Origin: Anthopleura xanthogrammica | Taxonomy: Eukaryota > Cnidaria > Anthozoa > Actiniaria > Actiniidae | DNA length: 64,000 nt | NCBI GenBank assembly: GCA_964019055.1 | Contig: OZ025207.1 | Location: forward strand, 23,938,617-24,002,616 | Direction: 5' to 3' | Shown here: one piece after another, positions 35,388-50,300 of the stretch | Numbering within the stretch: the first letter of the stretch is position 1 | Layout of the letters: each line of letters starts with the position of its first letter | Translations under genes and position numbers: made by a program | The notes under the pieces: generated by a model | The model's input: only the letters and a program-made list of their open reading frames with translations | Told to the model about the DNA's origin: nothing | Database searches by the model: none

Positions 35388-38300
35388 ATGGAATATACTG
35401 CCAAAACAATTCTTATATGGTTCACAATACTCCAATTCACGGTTACAAGTAAAACATTTCCTGAAAATGACGATTCAAAGATATTTTTTGAAGGACAAAG
35501 TTTCTTACAGCACAACATGACTGAGATGTCGAATTCAGAACGTTTGGGGACGGATTGTCAGACAAGACTCTGGTTCAAACCAACAAAGCGCCATGGAATA
35601 GTAGTAATGTTTGCTAGCAATGGTGGGACATGGACGGGAATTGGTCTAAAAGATGGATATTTAAGGTAAGGAAAAAATAAATCATTGAAAACTATCTTAA
35701 AAAATATAAAGCATGAAAAAATAATTCGAATTTTGAAATGTTTGAGATGGGACACATTGAAACAAGAATCGAAAATAAAAAACACATATATTTTTTTATT
35801 TACGTATTAGAAGTAAGTTGTTATGTGTTTCTTCAAGCAAATTTTTCTGGAAAAAAAAGCAAGCTGCTGCCAGGATTCGAACTCACGACCTTCGTGTTAG
35901 GTAAAGCTATCTCTCTAGCTTATTTTCGTGCTAGATTCCGATTCTCAAAACAAAAACAATAGTTCTGAATCGTTGACCACAAATTGTGGGATATGGACCA
36001 CTTTGTCGGTGCGTTAAGGAAAGTGTAAGTGCGATGGTGCTAATAAAAGCAATTTTATGATCCTAAAATACGCTGCAATTTGCAGAGCGAATGTTGTTCG
36101 AGCAACAACAAAATATTGTTGCGCGACTTTGTTGTAGATATAAAAGCTCTTTCTACTCTCTGCAACAATGAAAATGTGATGTGCGCGGGGTGATAATACG
36201 AGCAAAATTCGCCCTTCAACAATGCTGTGCGACAAGTTGCACGATTTTGTTGCTCGTATTTCCACGCCTAGAAGTAGAATCTTTTTCTACTCTCTGCGAT
36301 AAAGAAAATTTGTTGCGCGCGGGGTAATAATACGGGCAACATTCGAAATGCAACTTAAAACGCAACAACATTGCGCGACAAGTTACGCGATTTTGATGCT
36401 TGTATTACCACACTTCACTTTTCAGTTGTTTCTAACTTCGCAACAATATTTTGTTGTTGTGCGAGCAACATTCACTGTGCAAATTTTCGTTTGGAGTTTA
36501 TATTTAATGATATTTAATTTTCTAACAAATAATGCTTTATTGTTGTTACTTACGGTTTCGATGAGTGTGAATGTTAGCACATGCATATGAACCATGCGCG
36601 TTATATTTATGCTTGTTCTAAAAAAATTCCTTCTATCAAAAGTTGCTAAAGCTAGGATAAGCAAATTTCCATTTTCATTTTGCCCCAAGAAGCTGTAAAA
36701 CACGTCATGGCCAACGGCCAGGTTTTCAAAACGCATCCCACATGGAAAGGAGCGTCCATGGGAGCTTGGTCATCCACGACACAGACCACGTTTTGGGTTT
36801 GCTGGTCATATCAAGGGGTTAATCATCTACGGTCTAGGGGCCGACTAACCTCTCCCTTAGGCTTCGGCCGAGCTTCCTGATCAGTCTGTAACTGTTCCTC
36901 CCGGGATAGCGGTGTTGGGGTCGAAATCTCCTGCGTAGCCGTAAGTCCATACGATGCTACAGCACTCGATGTCTGGAAGTATGGTCCTGGTTAATCAATC
37001 AAAATAATAACATTAACTAATTATGATCAAATTTTGAAATCAATGGTGATTCCTTCCTATTTGCTCATGTAGGTTTAGTCTCAAAATTTGCGTAAAATAT
37101 ACACGCATCAAGCATTCCGCAATACTGCTCTAAGCGCATGCTCAGGGGATTAAAAAGTGCGATAATATTTTGTAAAATATGCAATTTTTTAGTATATTTG
37201 ACTCAAAATTCGCTTAACGGTACGTGATCTTGAATATTTAATAAAAATTGAGTTTGTCAAGAAAAATACAACTAAAATATAACATGTTTTACAAAATATT
37301 ATCTCACTTTTTAATCCCCTGAGCATGCTCTTAGAGCAGTAGCGCGGAATGCTTGATGCGTGTATTCAGTGAAATAGCAGTACTTCATCCGATTAACCCG
37401 ACATTTTTACTTCAAAGTTTTGCTCCCTAATCCTCAATGCAAATCACATTACTCACTTAATTTCTGCTTCTTGATTGAGCTAAAATGTTACGACTTCATT
37501 TTCATTTTACGCTCGATATTGGGTGGCAGGTCTGCCCATAGGCAAACCCACCGATTCTGGAGAAATTTAAAAGTCAATGACCTATATGCTTGAGTATCGT
37601 CATAACATCTAAGCGTTTTAGACTAAAATCATCGTGCTGATAAGTATGGGATTACCGAGCATTAAGATACGTGACGTATGAATCTTCGTCTTTCATGCTT
37701 TACTTTCAAGCCTTAGGTTCAAATTCTCTGCAGATGCTCCAGCAGGGTTAGTCTAAAAATTTGCGTCAAATATTCATGTGTTCCAGTAAAGGTCCATGGA
37801 ATTTCAAAGTACATTCTTAACTTTACGGTTGGTATTTATGCATATTTTGATGTTCAAATGAGGCAAATCCTGAGCAAATGAGCCTCTGGAGTCTGTAATC
37901 AAGGAACGCTGGGGTGTTGTTCCAGTCTTCGCTCTTTCTTTCATACCACAGGAACTCCATAAAAGCAATAAAATAAATAAATAAGTAAACTTGCGTTCTA
38001 AAGATAACTTCAATACTTATAATATAAATTCGTTTTGTTCGCGTGACTTCACTGGGGGACAAAGACGACGATGTCTCTTTCGATATCTTCCGAAAGAGAT
38101 GTAATTTTCCAAAAGCACTAAAATTTGTAGACGTTTTGACTACAACTAGCTGAAAATATCATCAATCACATCCGTAAAAGAACTTCCTTAGCGTCAAAAA
38201 CGTCATGATTTGAGTGGGTATCGCTTGCAGGAGACGGTTAAGAATTCTGGAACTTTTTATCCCTTTTTGTCTCAAGGATTATAGGAAATGAAGATAAAGA

Positions 38301-41300
38301 AAAGCCATGTGTATGCAAACTAAAAATCAATTTAATCGAACCCTGAAACAACTTCTGGGCTGATCTAAGTCAGGGCATGGCTAACTCACAGACCAAACCC
38401 GGAAACAGCCTCTGGGCTTATCTAGCTGGTGAGGGCATGGTTAACTCACAGATCGAACCCTGAAACAACCTCTGGGATGATCTAAGTCAGGGCATGGCTA
38501 ACTCACAGATTGAACCCTGAAACAACCTCTGGGATGATCAAAGTCAGGGCATGGCTTATACTCTCTGGAATTTAAACCTAACGATATACTGGAAGCTACA
38601 GAATGGGAGACAAAACTGAATGTGAATCTTTTGCAGTATTCTACATTTCCTGTAGATTATACAAAGTCCGCATGGTGTAAAAGTAGTCTTCAAAGGTCCT
38701 TGTTGGTGGGTGAAAATCACTTTCTTACACAATACATGTACTAAAAAAAATTGATTCAACTTTACCACTCTGAGGTGGATGGAAAGCACCTTACAGGTCT
38801 AGGACCCAATTACAAGGATAAGAAGTTGATTTTTGGAAGTTGTTGGAAGTTGATTTTTATGGAGGGAGAAAAACCGGAGAGCCCGGAGAAAAACCCTCGA
38901 AGTACAGGAGACTAAAACAAACGCGCATACAACACCGAGCCCGGTGGGGCTCGAACTTGGGTTGCATTCGGGTGAGAGGCGAGCGCTCTAACCCGGCGCT
39001 ACGGTTACAATCAGAGTTGAATGAAAATCTTGGATCACGGCTGCTATAAATTGGTGTAAAAAAATCATGGATATTCAGGGAGGGACTCAGGAGGAGGATT
39101 GACATAGGGCTTGCAGTCCTGCAGCCCCCCTTCCCTTAAGAATTTCGATTAGCTGGCTGACACGCGAGAGAATGATTGCTACACTAGAATTATACGTTAC
39201 GTTCGGTTTTATTGTGATCGGCAACCCCCTGTTTTTTATCCTTGATTCGCCCGAATATTTGGGTTCAAGACTTAGCATAAATAACGAGACTTCCCACCCC
39301 GATCCCATTCCTTTCCAGTCCTCCTCTTCTTTGAGATCTAAACAACACAGGAGTCCCAACATTATATAAACGCTTTCTAAAAACGGTAAAGCGAGAGTTG
39401 CCTGAGGAGCTAGAAGGCTAAGAATATCGTTTCCACATTAATCATTAGCAGTTGTATTATAGGTAGATTGTACCGGAACAACCCGGAATTTGTTTGTCAG
39501 TGCTAATGAATATTTTTTCTTCCGAGGCAGACTTCGAAATGATTAGCCAAACACTAAATGTAGGGTATTTTTTTACCACTTTTTACCAATGATTTTGATC
39601 CTTGACCATAAAACTCATATATGATTGAAATCCTTGATCAAGAGCAGTGATATAGCAGTACTTCATCCGATTAACCCCTCGTTTTACTTCAAAGTTTTGC
39701 TACCTAATCCTAAATGCAAATCACATTGCTCGCTTAATTTCTGCTTCTTAATTGAGCTAAAATGTTACAACTTCATTTTCATTTTACGCTCGATATTAGT
39801 TGGCAGGTCTGCCCATAGGCAAACCCACCGATTCTGGAGAAATTTAAAAGTCAATGACCTATATGCTTGAACATAATCATCACATCTAAGCCTTTTAGAC
39901 CAAACTTTCCTTGCTGATAAGTATGGGATTACCGAGCATTAAGATGCGTGACGTATGAATCTTCGTCTGTCATGCTCTGTACGTGATCGAATAGGTTTGG
40001 ATCTAGTTACACACTTTGTCAGGCCACATTAATAGCTTGGAATATTGACATAAGAAGTGTATTATAATACTGTACAAAAACAACTGGAAAATATATTTGA
40101 AGTTACCGCGTTCTTTGAAGAAATCCATTCAGGCTTGAGTCTTATGTCTAGTGTTTTGAAGAAAATTTCTAGACATCTTTAAAACTACTCCTCAACACAT
40201 TGGCGCTTAGAGTAATTTTATTCCCTAATTTTCTAGATCATTTTACTGAGATGTTTTTAATTCTGCGTGTTAAAGAAAGGTACTTGGAAGACATTTGAGT
40301 CGAATGCAGTTGTTGCCATTAACGGCTTAGAATGATGAAGTGATGGATCAGTATTTCGCAAGCTTACTAAAGATGATAACATAAGTTCACTACAGCAGTT
40401 GTCAACGCAGAAGCTGTGACATAATATCCTATGTAGTCATCACTAACATTGAAAAATATCTCTGTAATCAAAGGTGATTTTGCTCTTTACCAGATGTTAT
40501 AAAGACCAGTCAGTATACGTAATCATTAGATATACGTATATTTGCTTTATCTACGAATTCAGCTTTCCCAGGTACCGGTGAGATATCGAAACGGCTATGG
40601 GGAAAATTTCATCAGATTAGACTCAGGATTGTAAATGACAAATAGATCATAATTTAGAACCGTACTCTTTTTCTCAAGAGAGAAGTGAAGGTCATATCTG
40701 TGGTGTTTTCATTGCGTGACACACTTCAGCGAGTCGAAACAACATTATGGTAATATCGTACACTGCGTAGTAGCTGTTAAAAACTGAACATTATGCGCAT
40801 TTTTAGGAAAATATAAGAATGTTTTCTGTTCGTTTTTGTGTATTTTAACGCTTACCAAAAGGATAAATTCACATAATATTTGTTTCTTTGATGGAGCATA
40901 GTGTTTTAGAAAGAAAATCGAAGCATTTGAATTGGAAATTTTTACGTTTCTCGCTCCCACATGCCTTGGCGGTGTTAGATCAAAGTATTGGTTTTGAAAG
41001 AGAGAAAATATTTAGCTTTGCGCAGTGGCATTACCGTAGCCAGTGAGGTCTATCCGAGGCGCGGTTATTGCTGATTGAAAACTTTTCCCAATATCCCGCA
41101 AGACGACTTGCAATACAGTCGGCTTTGCAATTTTTGAAGGCCTGAATAAGGCCATTCCTAACTCAAATAAATAAATAATTCAGCTGATCAACTCACAATA
41201 ATTTTCGTAATCGGGAACTAATTTTAAAACTAGTTTGCTTGATAGTTCTCTAGACAATTTATTCCACGGTGTTCAGCTTGCTTATATCCCACATATTCTA

Positions 41301-44300
41301 TGCATTATACACCGAGACAGCTTAGACTAGTTTACCCGCTTGTTTTCTTTTTATTCCACGGTGTTCAGCTTACCTATAACCCATCATATTCTATGCATTA
41401 TTATACATCGACGCAGCTCATACTAGTTTACTCGATAGTTTTCTTTTTATTCCACGATGTTCAGCTTACCTATAACCCATCATATTCTATGCATTATACA
41501 ACAACACAGCTCAGACTAGTTTATTCGCTAGTTCTCTTTTTATTCCACGGTGTTCTGCTTACCTATAACCCATCATATTCTATGCATTATACAACAACAC
41601 AGCTCAGACTAGTTTACTCGCTAGTTCTCTTTTTATTGACGGTGTTCAGCTTACCTATAACCCATCATATTCTATGCATTATACACCGACACAGCGCAGA
41701 CTAGTTTTATACTCGATGGTTCTCTTCCACAAATAATTTTCAATATTGAAAGACTTCACTGTAAAGTGCTTAAAATATTTTATTCATTTAGCCTTAAAAA
41801 TTCGTATGTATACATAGAGAAGTTTCAGGATGACAATAATTAATTGATAATAAAATACGGTCAATAAAAAAGATACAGCTTGCCTTAAGGAAAGACGCAA
41901 TGAATGAATCTAGTTTTGAAATCAAAATGCTTTGGTTCTAATACGTGATATAAATAAAAATATTGACCGTGAATAAAAGAAATTTATTTACGTTCGCACG
42001 ATGTAAAACTGAATGAGTTTTTTACTTATTCATTTTGAACTTAACATTTCAATATCAGCACTTCAGCTATTGGCAATCTTAGAACCGGTAATATAATACA
42101 ATGGATGTTGCGAGCCGATTACCTAAATATCATGCCAGGTCTTATTTCTCTTTTTGTGAAACTTTATAGGCTAGTTGATGCACTCATGCTGCTCAGATAT
42201 ATTTATAAGTACTTTTTAGTATGATGGGGGTCAATTTTGATCTTCAAAACAAGATCGCGGAGAAAAGATAATATCTGACGTTCAAAAATAATTAAGAAGT
42301 GGGGTGTTTTGAGTAGATTAATAATTGAAAACTCCTGGACAAATTTTGTTTCGGAATGTCTGTAAAAGGAAGGGGAAAAAATTCTTAGAAAACCAGGGTC
42401 AGGCGTTTCGGTTTTTATGCTCGAGCTGAAGGTTTTAGTTTACAATCTGAAGCACAGATTGTGTGATAGGAAAATGCAATGAACTGAATCAAAGTACATG
42501 TAAATAAGGCCAAGTACAATGTGTGCTTTTATGAGGTCTCTACACAAAGCGTTCACTTCCACGCGGCCATGACATGACTTCACTTTACCGCGCCTTTCCG
42601 TCGACTTTCCTGTGAACAAAATACCTTGATATATCTTATTAACATGTACTTCCTTTCGCAGTTAGGTTCACGGCGACAAATTTTCAATTTTTTTTCATAT
42701 TCAGAAAGCTTACGAGCCATGTTTCCCGTAGACTTTTGTCTATTGAAATTCAAACTAGAAAACAACAGGTCCGTGTCAAATCCTTTCTTATGTTAAGCAA
42801 CAGAGCTTTGGATATTTTCGCCACGTGCCCAGCTTATTCTTAAAGACAGTCTATAAGTACAAAAGTTCATAAGAACATGTTTTTCTGTTTAATAGAAAGA
42901 AAAAAACCTTTAGCATTGGATCTTTTTTAAGACCATAACAGATTTTTTTACAGCTCCTCTTTGCGAGCTAACCAAGAAAATAAATAAATCTCTGATATAA
43001 TATTTTTGCTTATAATTCCACAAGAAATAAGTCCATTATTATAAAACATATTTACAACAGTTCTTTATCAGATGCAGTTTTGTCTCTGCTTCGAAATAAA
43101 TTATTCAATTCGATCTTCTGGCATTTCAGATTCGCTTTCCCATGGTATGTTGCCAGAAAAAAGTCAAAGACCAGTTGTCAATGTATTGATTCCTTCATTC
43201 AGTGTTTTCAGTTTTGTGCTAGCAAAGCCGTTGAGGCAGGATCTCGATTATTAAGGCTTTCTCTTATTCTATGTAAGCCCATTTTTAGCAACCCTGTAGC
43301 GCCAGAATTCTGGCAATTATCATTTGAATCCACCCTTGATTTACTTTTCGCGTTTTCTCGTAATTGTTCAGCTAATTCAGTGATGAGGATTTCGACATTA
43401 TCGTCCCATTTTGCAGAGGTTTCCAAGTATAGTAGATCCTCAAATTCAGCCAGATTTGCCGCAGAACGTGTGCTCACTTTCCTGCTGGCTCCTTTTAAGT
43501 CTGTTTTATTTCCAACCAGCACTTTCATGACATTTTTGGCGGCATATCGCTGAACATTCACTAGCCATTGAGGTATACTTGCGAAGGTTCCTCTATTCGT
43601 GATGTCAAACACTAAAATTACAGCATCAGCACTCCGGTAATAACTTTGAGTTAATCCACGAAATTTTTCTTGTCCTGCAGTATCTGTACATTGAAGTTTG
43701 ACTCTATCGCCATGTATATCCAAAATTCTGGTTCCAATATCAACACCAACGGTCGAAGAATTATTCTCACAAAAATAACCTTTGGTAAATCTTCGTATGA
43801 GGGATGTTTTCCCGACTCCTGGGTCACCGATTACGAGGACTTTGAAAGAATATTTACAGTCATCCATTGAGGTAGATTCTTTCATGCTAACATAAGGATT
43901 ACTTGAATGAAAGATTGGTGTTTTCTCGCTGGAGTTAGCTTCCTTTATGTCACAAGTCACTCCCACTGAACGTATTTATACCACAGGATATAAGAACCAC
44001 CTCTTCCGGTTTTTTCAGCCTATCGTCACAAGCGAATTGTCAGACCTCTCCTAGATAAAACTTCCTAAGTCACGCAGACAACACATGTTAAAACATACAC
44101 ACTCGTTACCTTTATTTTTAAAATATAAGGAAATTTTATAATTATGTATCAATGACGAAGATAAATAATAGGTCAAAGAAACAAGCGCGCGCGAGTATGA
44201 AACAATAACCATCGTCTCGTCACACTACGACACCTGAGACTGAAACGCACGCGTTCGTTCGTGTAAGTGTCAATCTCTGCGGGCTCCACGAATAGAAACA

Positions 44301-47300
44301 CTGGAAAACCATTCAAGTGCACGTGGACTTTTTCTTCACAAAAATGAATTCAGAATCAAATTACTTTATTAAATTTAATCATACTTATAGTATTCCAGTT
44401 TGTTTATACTCTAGTTTTGATAGTTAAGATTCTAAAAATAATACTCAACGGGCCACTTTTGGTGACAGCGGCGAAGTTATGCAATCATACTATTTCCCCT
44501 TTTCGCTTTACGTAAAATCCCAAAAATGGCATATTAGTGTTACACAAATATGAGTAAAATTTGAAAAATAGTCAAAATATGTAAGAAACACGGAAGAGGG
44601 CTTAGAATAAGTATTTCTATTTTCATTTTTTTCTAGCCCGGAAGCATTCAAATCGACTGAAAAAAGAGGAAGAAAATTCGTCAAATTCGAAAACTTCATT
44701 TTCCCCTTAATTTGAGATATCTCACATTTTTATTCTACTTAGAATTAAGTACTTCGCTTGTCAGTTTTTTTTATTATTATTTGACAGAGTAAAAATGGAA
44801 TTTTCTAGCAGTGCATTAGGCAACTTGAAAAGTAATATTAAATAATGAAAATAGAACATTTTAAAACATCGCAATACACTCTCGAAAATAAGTCTGGTTA
44901 TTTTTTGACAGAGTCTACATCTTTCAGCTTCTTTTACCGCCATTCGTATCTACCCACTGCCACAGGGTTTTTAGTTCTAAATTTGGAAAATAAAAAGCGT
45001 GAAAGTATAAAGTTAGAGCTAAATATAGTGAACTATGTTTGAAGATTTCAGAAAGAAAATGAAAGGCGAATGAGAAGCTAGAGAAGCTGGTTCTTAAAAT
45101 TGAATTACTCGAGCTCATTGTCAACAAAACACTTCAGTAGGATTTGAGCGTAGAAATGTAAAGCTTTTGAACCGTAAAAAAACTATTAAAAGCTGTCTCA
45201 GAACCGAATAAGAGCCTTCCTTGTTCCTTGGGAAGTTAATCGAAGATTAATAGTTTTTTTTTTTATCAAGAATGATATTGTATGAGATGATAATCTCTGT
45301 CTTTATGAGTCAGAAATTAGAATTTCGATTTACTATGAGATATATTGGTATGTTATACACTGTAGCAGTGGTTATTTGTGAAGTCAAATGATTCGGAAAG
45401 GTCAAATATTGTTTCAAATTCAGTTGAGCAAAAATAAACACGAATATATAATCTGAAACAACCTATTTGAAAAATGCGAAGAAATTTAGAATAGCTAGCG
45501 TACTTTCTCGAGAAAATGTCTTTCTTTCACCAAGGAATCGCTGAATCTCAAAGAAAAACATCAAAACTTCACTATTTTTAGGGTCAGTATTCCAAGAAAT
45601 TATCTTTTTTTTTTTTTACAAAGGAATCAATATATATTTCCACCATTCTTTTTTTAATCTAAAAGAAAAACATGTACTGCATGAAACTGAACTATTTCTA
45701 GGGTCAATATTTCAGTATTTCAAGAAATTGTCTTCTTTTTTTTTTTTTTTTTTTACAAAGGAATCAATATTTTTCATTCCTTTTTAAATCTCACAAAAAG
45801 AAAAAAAACAAAAACATTAGTAATACTGAACTATTTCTAGGGTCAGGATTAATATGTGAGGACAAGATTATTACAATTAGCACGTATTTTAGTACGTAGT
45901 AGTTCAACCTATACTACGTACAGAGTAGAAATCCTCCCTCATCCTTAATCTATCATCACTTCATTTGAGATTCTTCAAAAGGAAGCGTGATATTTCCGCG
46001 ATAACTGAATCTGTTCGACTGAGCCAAAAGCTGGAAAAGTGTGCTTGTTTGTGCGTAGTCAGGGCTTGGCTTCTCATATAGTACTTCCTCTCCTAGTTGA
46101 ATCCGGACCGTGAACGAGTCACAACAGCTTTAAAAGGCTGAATAAAAAGCCCACATTGCTGAAACTATGGTCAGGGAAGAAAGAAAGAACCAGAAATGCT
46201 TCAACTTTGGTAACACAGTGCTTCCAGCATTATACATTTTCGACGAATGAGAAGCACTAATGCGTAAAGGAACTAAAAAAATATATGATTCATAGTTTCT
46301 ATCTTTCAAGATTCAATATTCATGAAGATTTTCATCCTAAATCGCATCGGACGAAGTTGGAATTCACGGCTCACATTCCTTTCTCCGCCCGAAAAAATTT
46401 TTTTTTTCAACTGTTTATTTTGTAAGATAAGTTATTTACATTCTTTTCATTGCGAGAATAGCAAATATTTGGAAACCTGAGAAGAGGAAGCGAAGCGACA
46501 TGTTGGGCGTCAGAATTAGAATCGGGTTTCATGAAAACAGGAAGTGACGTACGAACAACTGGCATTCTCTGTAAAATATCCCCTGAATAAATAATGAATG
46601 TGTGGGAAGAAGCGAATGGAAAATATTCGTAAAACAGAAAAACAAGGAGGTGGAATTATTCTAAATTTGGAATTTTCCAAGCCAGAGAAAAGCGGTTAAT
46701 TTTTGACATTCTTCAACAGAGAAACGAAAGTCCTGATGTTCATATGATTGTGTGACATACCAAATGTGTAACGGTATTTTAATTTAAAAACTGGTATTTG
46801 GTCACGTTTTCTTTTCTGAAAATTTTACCAAAAGCGCCATTAAGAAATTGCTCAATTTCTTTGAAATTTCTTTAGAAAATGATCGTTTTAGGCATTAAGA
46901 AAGGCTGAAAAATTTAGTCATAGAAACTTAGATTCGTAAATACGTGACAAAGATTTCAATTTCTCGAGTTCTAAATTTCTGATACCTCAAATTTTATTGT
47001 ACTCAGTACTATTCATGATAAATTGACGTAATTTATTGATATCAAATAACCACACGAATGTTTTTTAGTGGTCACATTGGTTAGGAACATGAACTCCCAC
47101 ATCGATATCTCTTCATTTATGCTTCATTTTGTTCGTCATCCTACACTTTATTCTGAAATTTTGAAGCAGCTGTCAAGACTACACTGACCTTTGGCCAAGG
47201 TAAAAAAAATAGGAACTGAATGGATGAAAAAAATATACATATTTTGAATAATCGATGTAGTGAAGATATCTGTTAAAGACTTCAAATTTGCGAGAATTTT

Positions 47301-50300
47301 AGAATTCTAATGGATCGATTGATAAGTGAATGAATGTGATGGAATGAAAATGAATAGAAGAAAGAACGAAAGAGGATGAATGTGAAGGAAATGATAAACC
47401 CGCGAAAAAATCAGTGAACACTGAGATGAATAAATAAGTTAATGAAAAAATGAATGAATGAGTGAATGGATGGATGAATGAATGAATGAATGAATGAATG
47501 GATGGATGGATGGATGGATGGATGAATGGATGGATGGATGAATGGATGAATGGATGGATGGATGGATGGATGGATGGATGGATGGATGGATGGATGGATG
47601 GATGGATGGATGGATGGATGGATGGATGAATGGATGAATGGATGGATGGATGGATGGATGGATGGATGGATGGATGGATGGATGGATGGATGGATGGATG
47701 GATGGATGGATGGATGGATGGATGGATGGATGGATGGATGGATGGATGGATGGATGGATGGATGGATGGATGGATGGATGGATGGATGGATGGATGGATG
47801 GATGGATGGATGGATGGATGGATGGATGGATGGATGGATGGATGGATGGATGGATGGATGGATGGATGGATGGATGGATGGATGGATGGATGGATGGATG
47901 GATGGATGGATGGATGGATGGATGGATGGATGGATGGATGGATGGATGGATGGATGGATGGATGGATGGATGGATGGATGGATGGATGGATGGATGGATG
48001 GATGGATGGATGGATGGATGGATGGATGGATGGATGGATGGATGGATGGATGGATGGATGGATGGATGGATGGATGGATGGATGGATGGATGGATGGATG
48101 GATGGATGGATGGATGGATGGATGGATGGATGGATGGATGGATGGATGGATGGATGGATGGATGGATGGATGGATGGATGGATGGATGGATGGATGGATG
48201 GATGGATGGATGGATGGATGGATGGATGGATGGATGGATGGATGGATGGATGGATGGATGGATGGATGGATGGATGGATGGATGGATGGATGGATGGATG
48301 GATGGATGGATGGATGGATGGATGGATGGATGGATGGATGGATGGATGGATGGATGGATGGATGGATGGATGGATGGATGGATGGATGGATGGATGGATG
48401 GATGGATGGATGGATGGATGGATGGATGGATGGATGGATGGATGGATGGATGGATGGATGAATGGATGAATGGATGAATGGATGGATGAATTAATTAATG
48501 AATGAATAAATAGATGGATGGATGGATGGATGATTGAATGAGCGAAGGAATGAATAACGATCATTAGCTACCTAACTATTTACCTAGCAGATGAATGGAC
48601 GACTGAATAACATAAATGATTAAATCATCGAATGAATGAAAGAATCTCGGATAGACAAATGTAGCCAGTATACGTACTTTCAAACAAACTACACCATGCT
48701 GTTTTAAATGAATATATGTAATCATGTACTAGTAACTGAATCAATTCTATTCAAAATCTTCTCAGTGTGTTTTATTTCACTTCCTCTTTTCGTCAGGCAC
48801 TCATCAGCTGTGCCTTTCGGCTTTGAAAAACCTCTGGCAACAAATCTATAAATAAATCATTGATCTAATTGCTTTTATTAAAAGTATTAACAATTTTCTA
48901 GGATATCAATCCCTAAAACCCTCTCCAATCCATGGCCTAATATACTTCCTAATATTAAGAGGTTTTCTTTTAATGAAATTCGAGAATTTGAGGCGGTGTT
49001 GCGCCATTAAACGTGGATACAATTACACCAATGTTTCAGTCAACAAGTTTTTTTTTTCTTTATCGTATACTCATCGTTGATAATCATCTTTAGAAATAAG
49101 TCTTCATAACCTTATGTTTTAAAGACGTTTGAGAGAGCAGCTTTAGATTGAGATCAAAATTTTGAACGCCTTTGAGAACCGAAGGAACTTTAAGTTCCTT
49201 TATTAGAGGAGTCGTTTGTTTATTTAGAGCATCATTAGTGTCCATTTGCGCAGTCATCAGAGGGCTTTAATGTAACACAAATAACTAAAGTACAAGAAGT
49301 GCTATTCTCAAACAGATATTAAGCGATAGCTATATGAATTTGGTTAAAACGTACAATTTTTTATTTTTGTTTTTGCATAGTATTTTCGTTCTCCTATTTT
49401 TTCTTTACAATCTTGTTGGTATCTCTTCACGTTTGTCTTTGCTGGTCCGCTTTGCTGCAGTAAAGCTGAGGTGGCTGATGTGCCTGTAATGTGATCAATT
49501 AAATAATGGTTCTGATGTAATCTAGGAATCTTTGAAAGACACAAAGGAAGAAAGGAAGAAAGAAAAAAGATAGAAAAAAGCAAACAAACGAAAGAACAAA
49601 CAAACAAAGAAAAAAAGAAAAACAAACAAACAAACAAACAAAGAAAAACAAACAAACAAACATACAAAGAAACAAACAAACAAACAAAGAAAAACAAACA
49701 AACAAACATACGTATACAAAGAAACAAGCAAACAAACAAAGAAAAAAGGAAGCATCGTGGTAGCGTTGCTGCTTGCGTGCAAAGCTTGAAGCTGTTGTGT
49801 CTTGTGAGTCATTATAAAACATTCAAAATGATCTGAAAGGATTCAAAACGTACAAGCTCTCCGCACTAGTGTAGTTTCAATTTTCTACTACGTACGGTTT
49901 TCCTATTTGTTTAGTAAACAATCGACAGAACAGTGAAAACAGGAAGCCGAGTCAAAATAAAATGTCGTTAATACAACTCTATTTACAAACATAGTATTAT
50001 TGTAAACTTCCCGCTGCCAGCTTATTCCCTTTACCAAAGAAATTTGACAAAAGCGATAGATTTAGCCTAGCGACAGCTTTGCTGTTCTCTGAACAGTTCA
50101 TTTGAAGTGAATCATAATCTCTAGTCTGCATTCAGTCATTTTTTACGTAGGTACGCGACAAAAGATAATATTTGACATTCTAATCCACAAATTTCATAGA
50201 AAAGTCATAAAATGCGTATAAGAGACGGACCCAGAGGAACCAATGACAAGAAAGCCCGCAAAGCTGCCAGTCGAAAGACTTCCAAGGAAATCGTTTGGAA

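Noticed and set aside
35860..35935. Functional tRNA-Val gene
   Set aside because: The acceptor stem and D-arm do not pair; only the anticodon and T arms are preserved.
41300..41704. 134-codon plus-strand frame
   Set aside because: Lies wholly in the 92-96-bp tandem repeat and the period shifts frame between units.
42580..42765. Extra exon of the Rab-like gene supplying a Cys-containing C-terminus
   Set aside because: The Rab ORF ends with its own stop, and this frame begins with its own Met and ends GAVK without a prenylation motif.
47299..48564. 421-codon minus-strand frame and matching plus-strand frames
   Set aside because: Same cause: a giant GGAT microsatellite.
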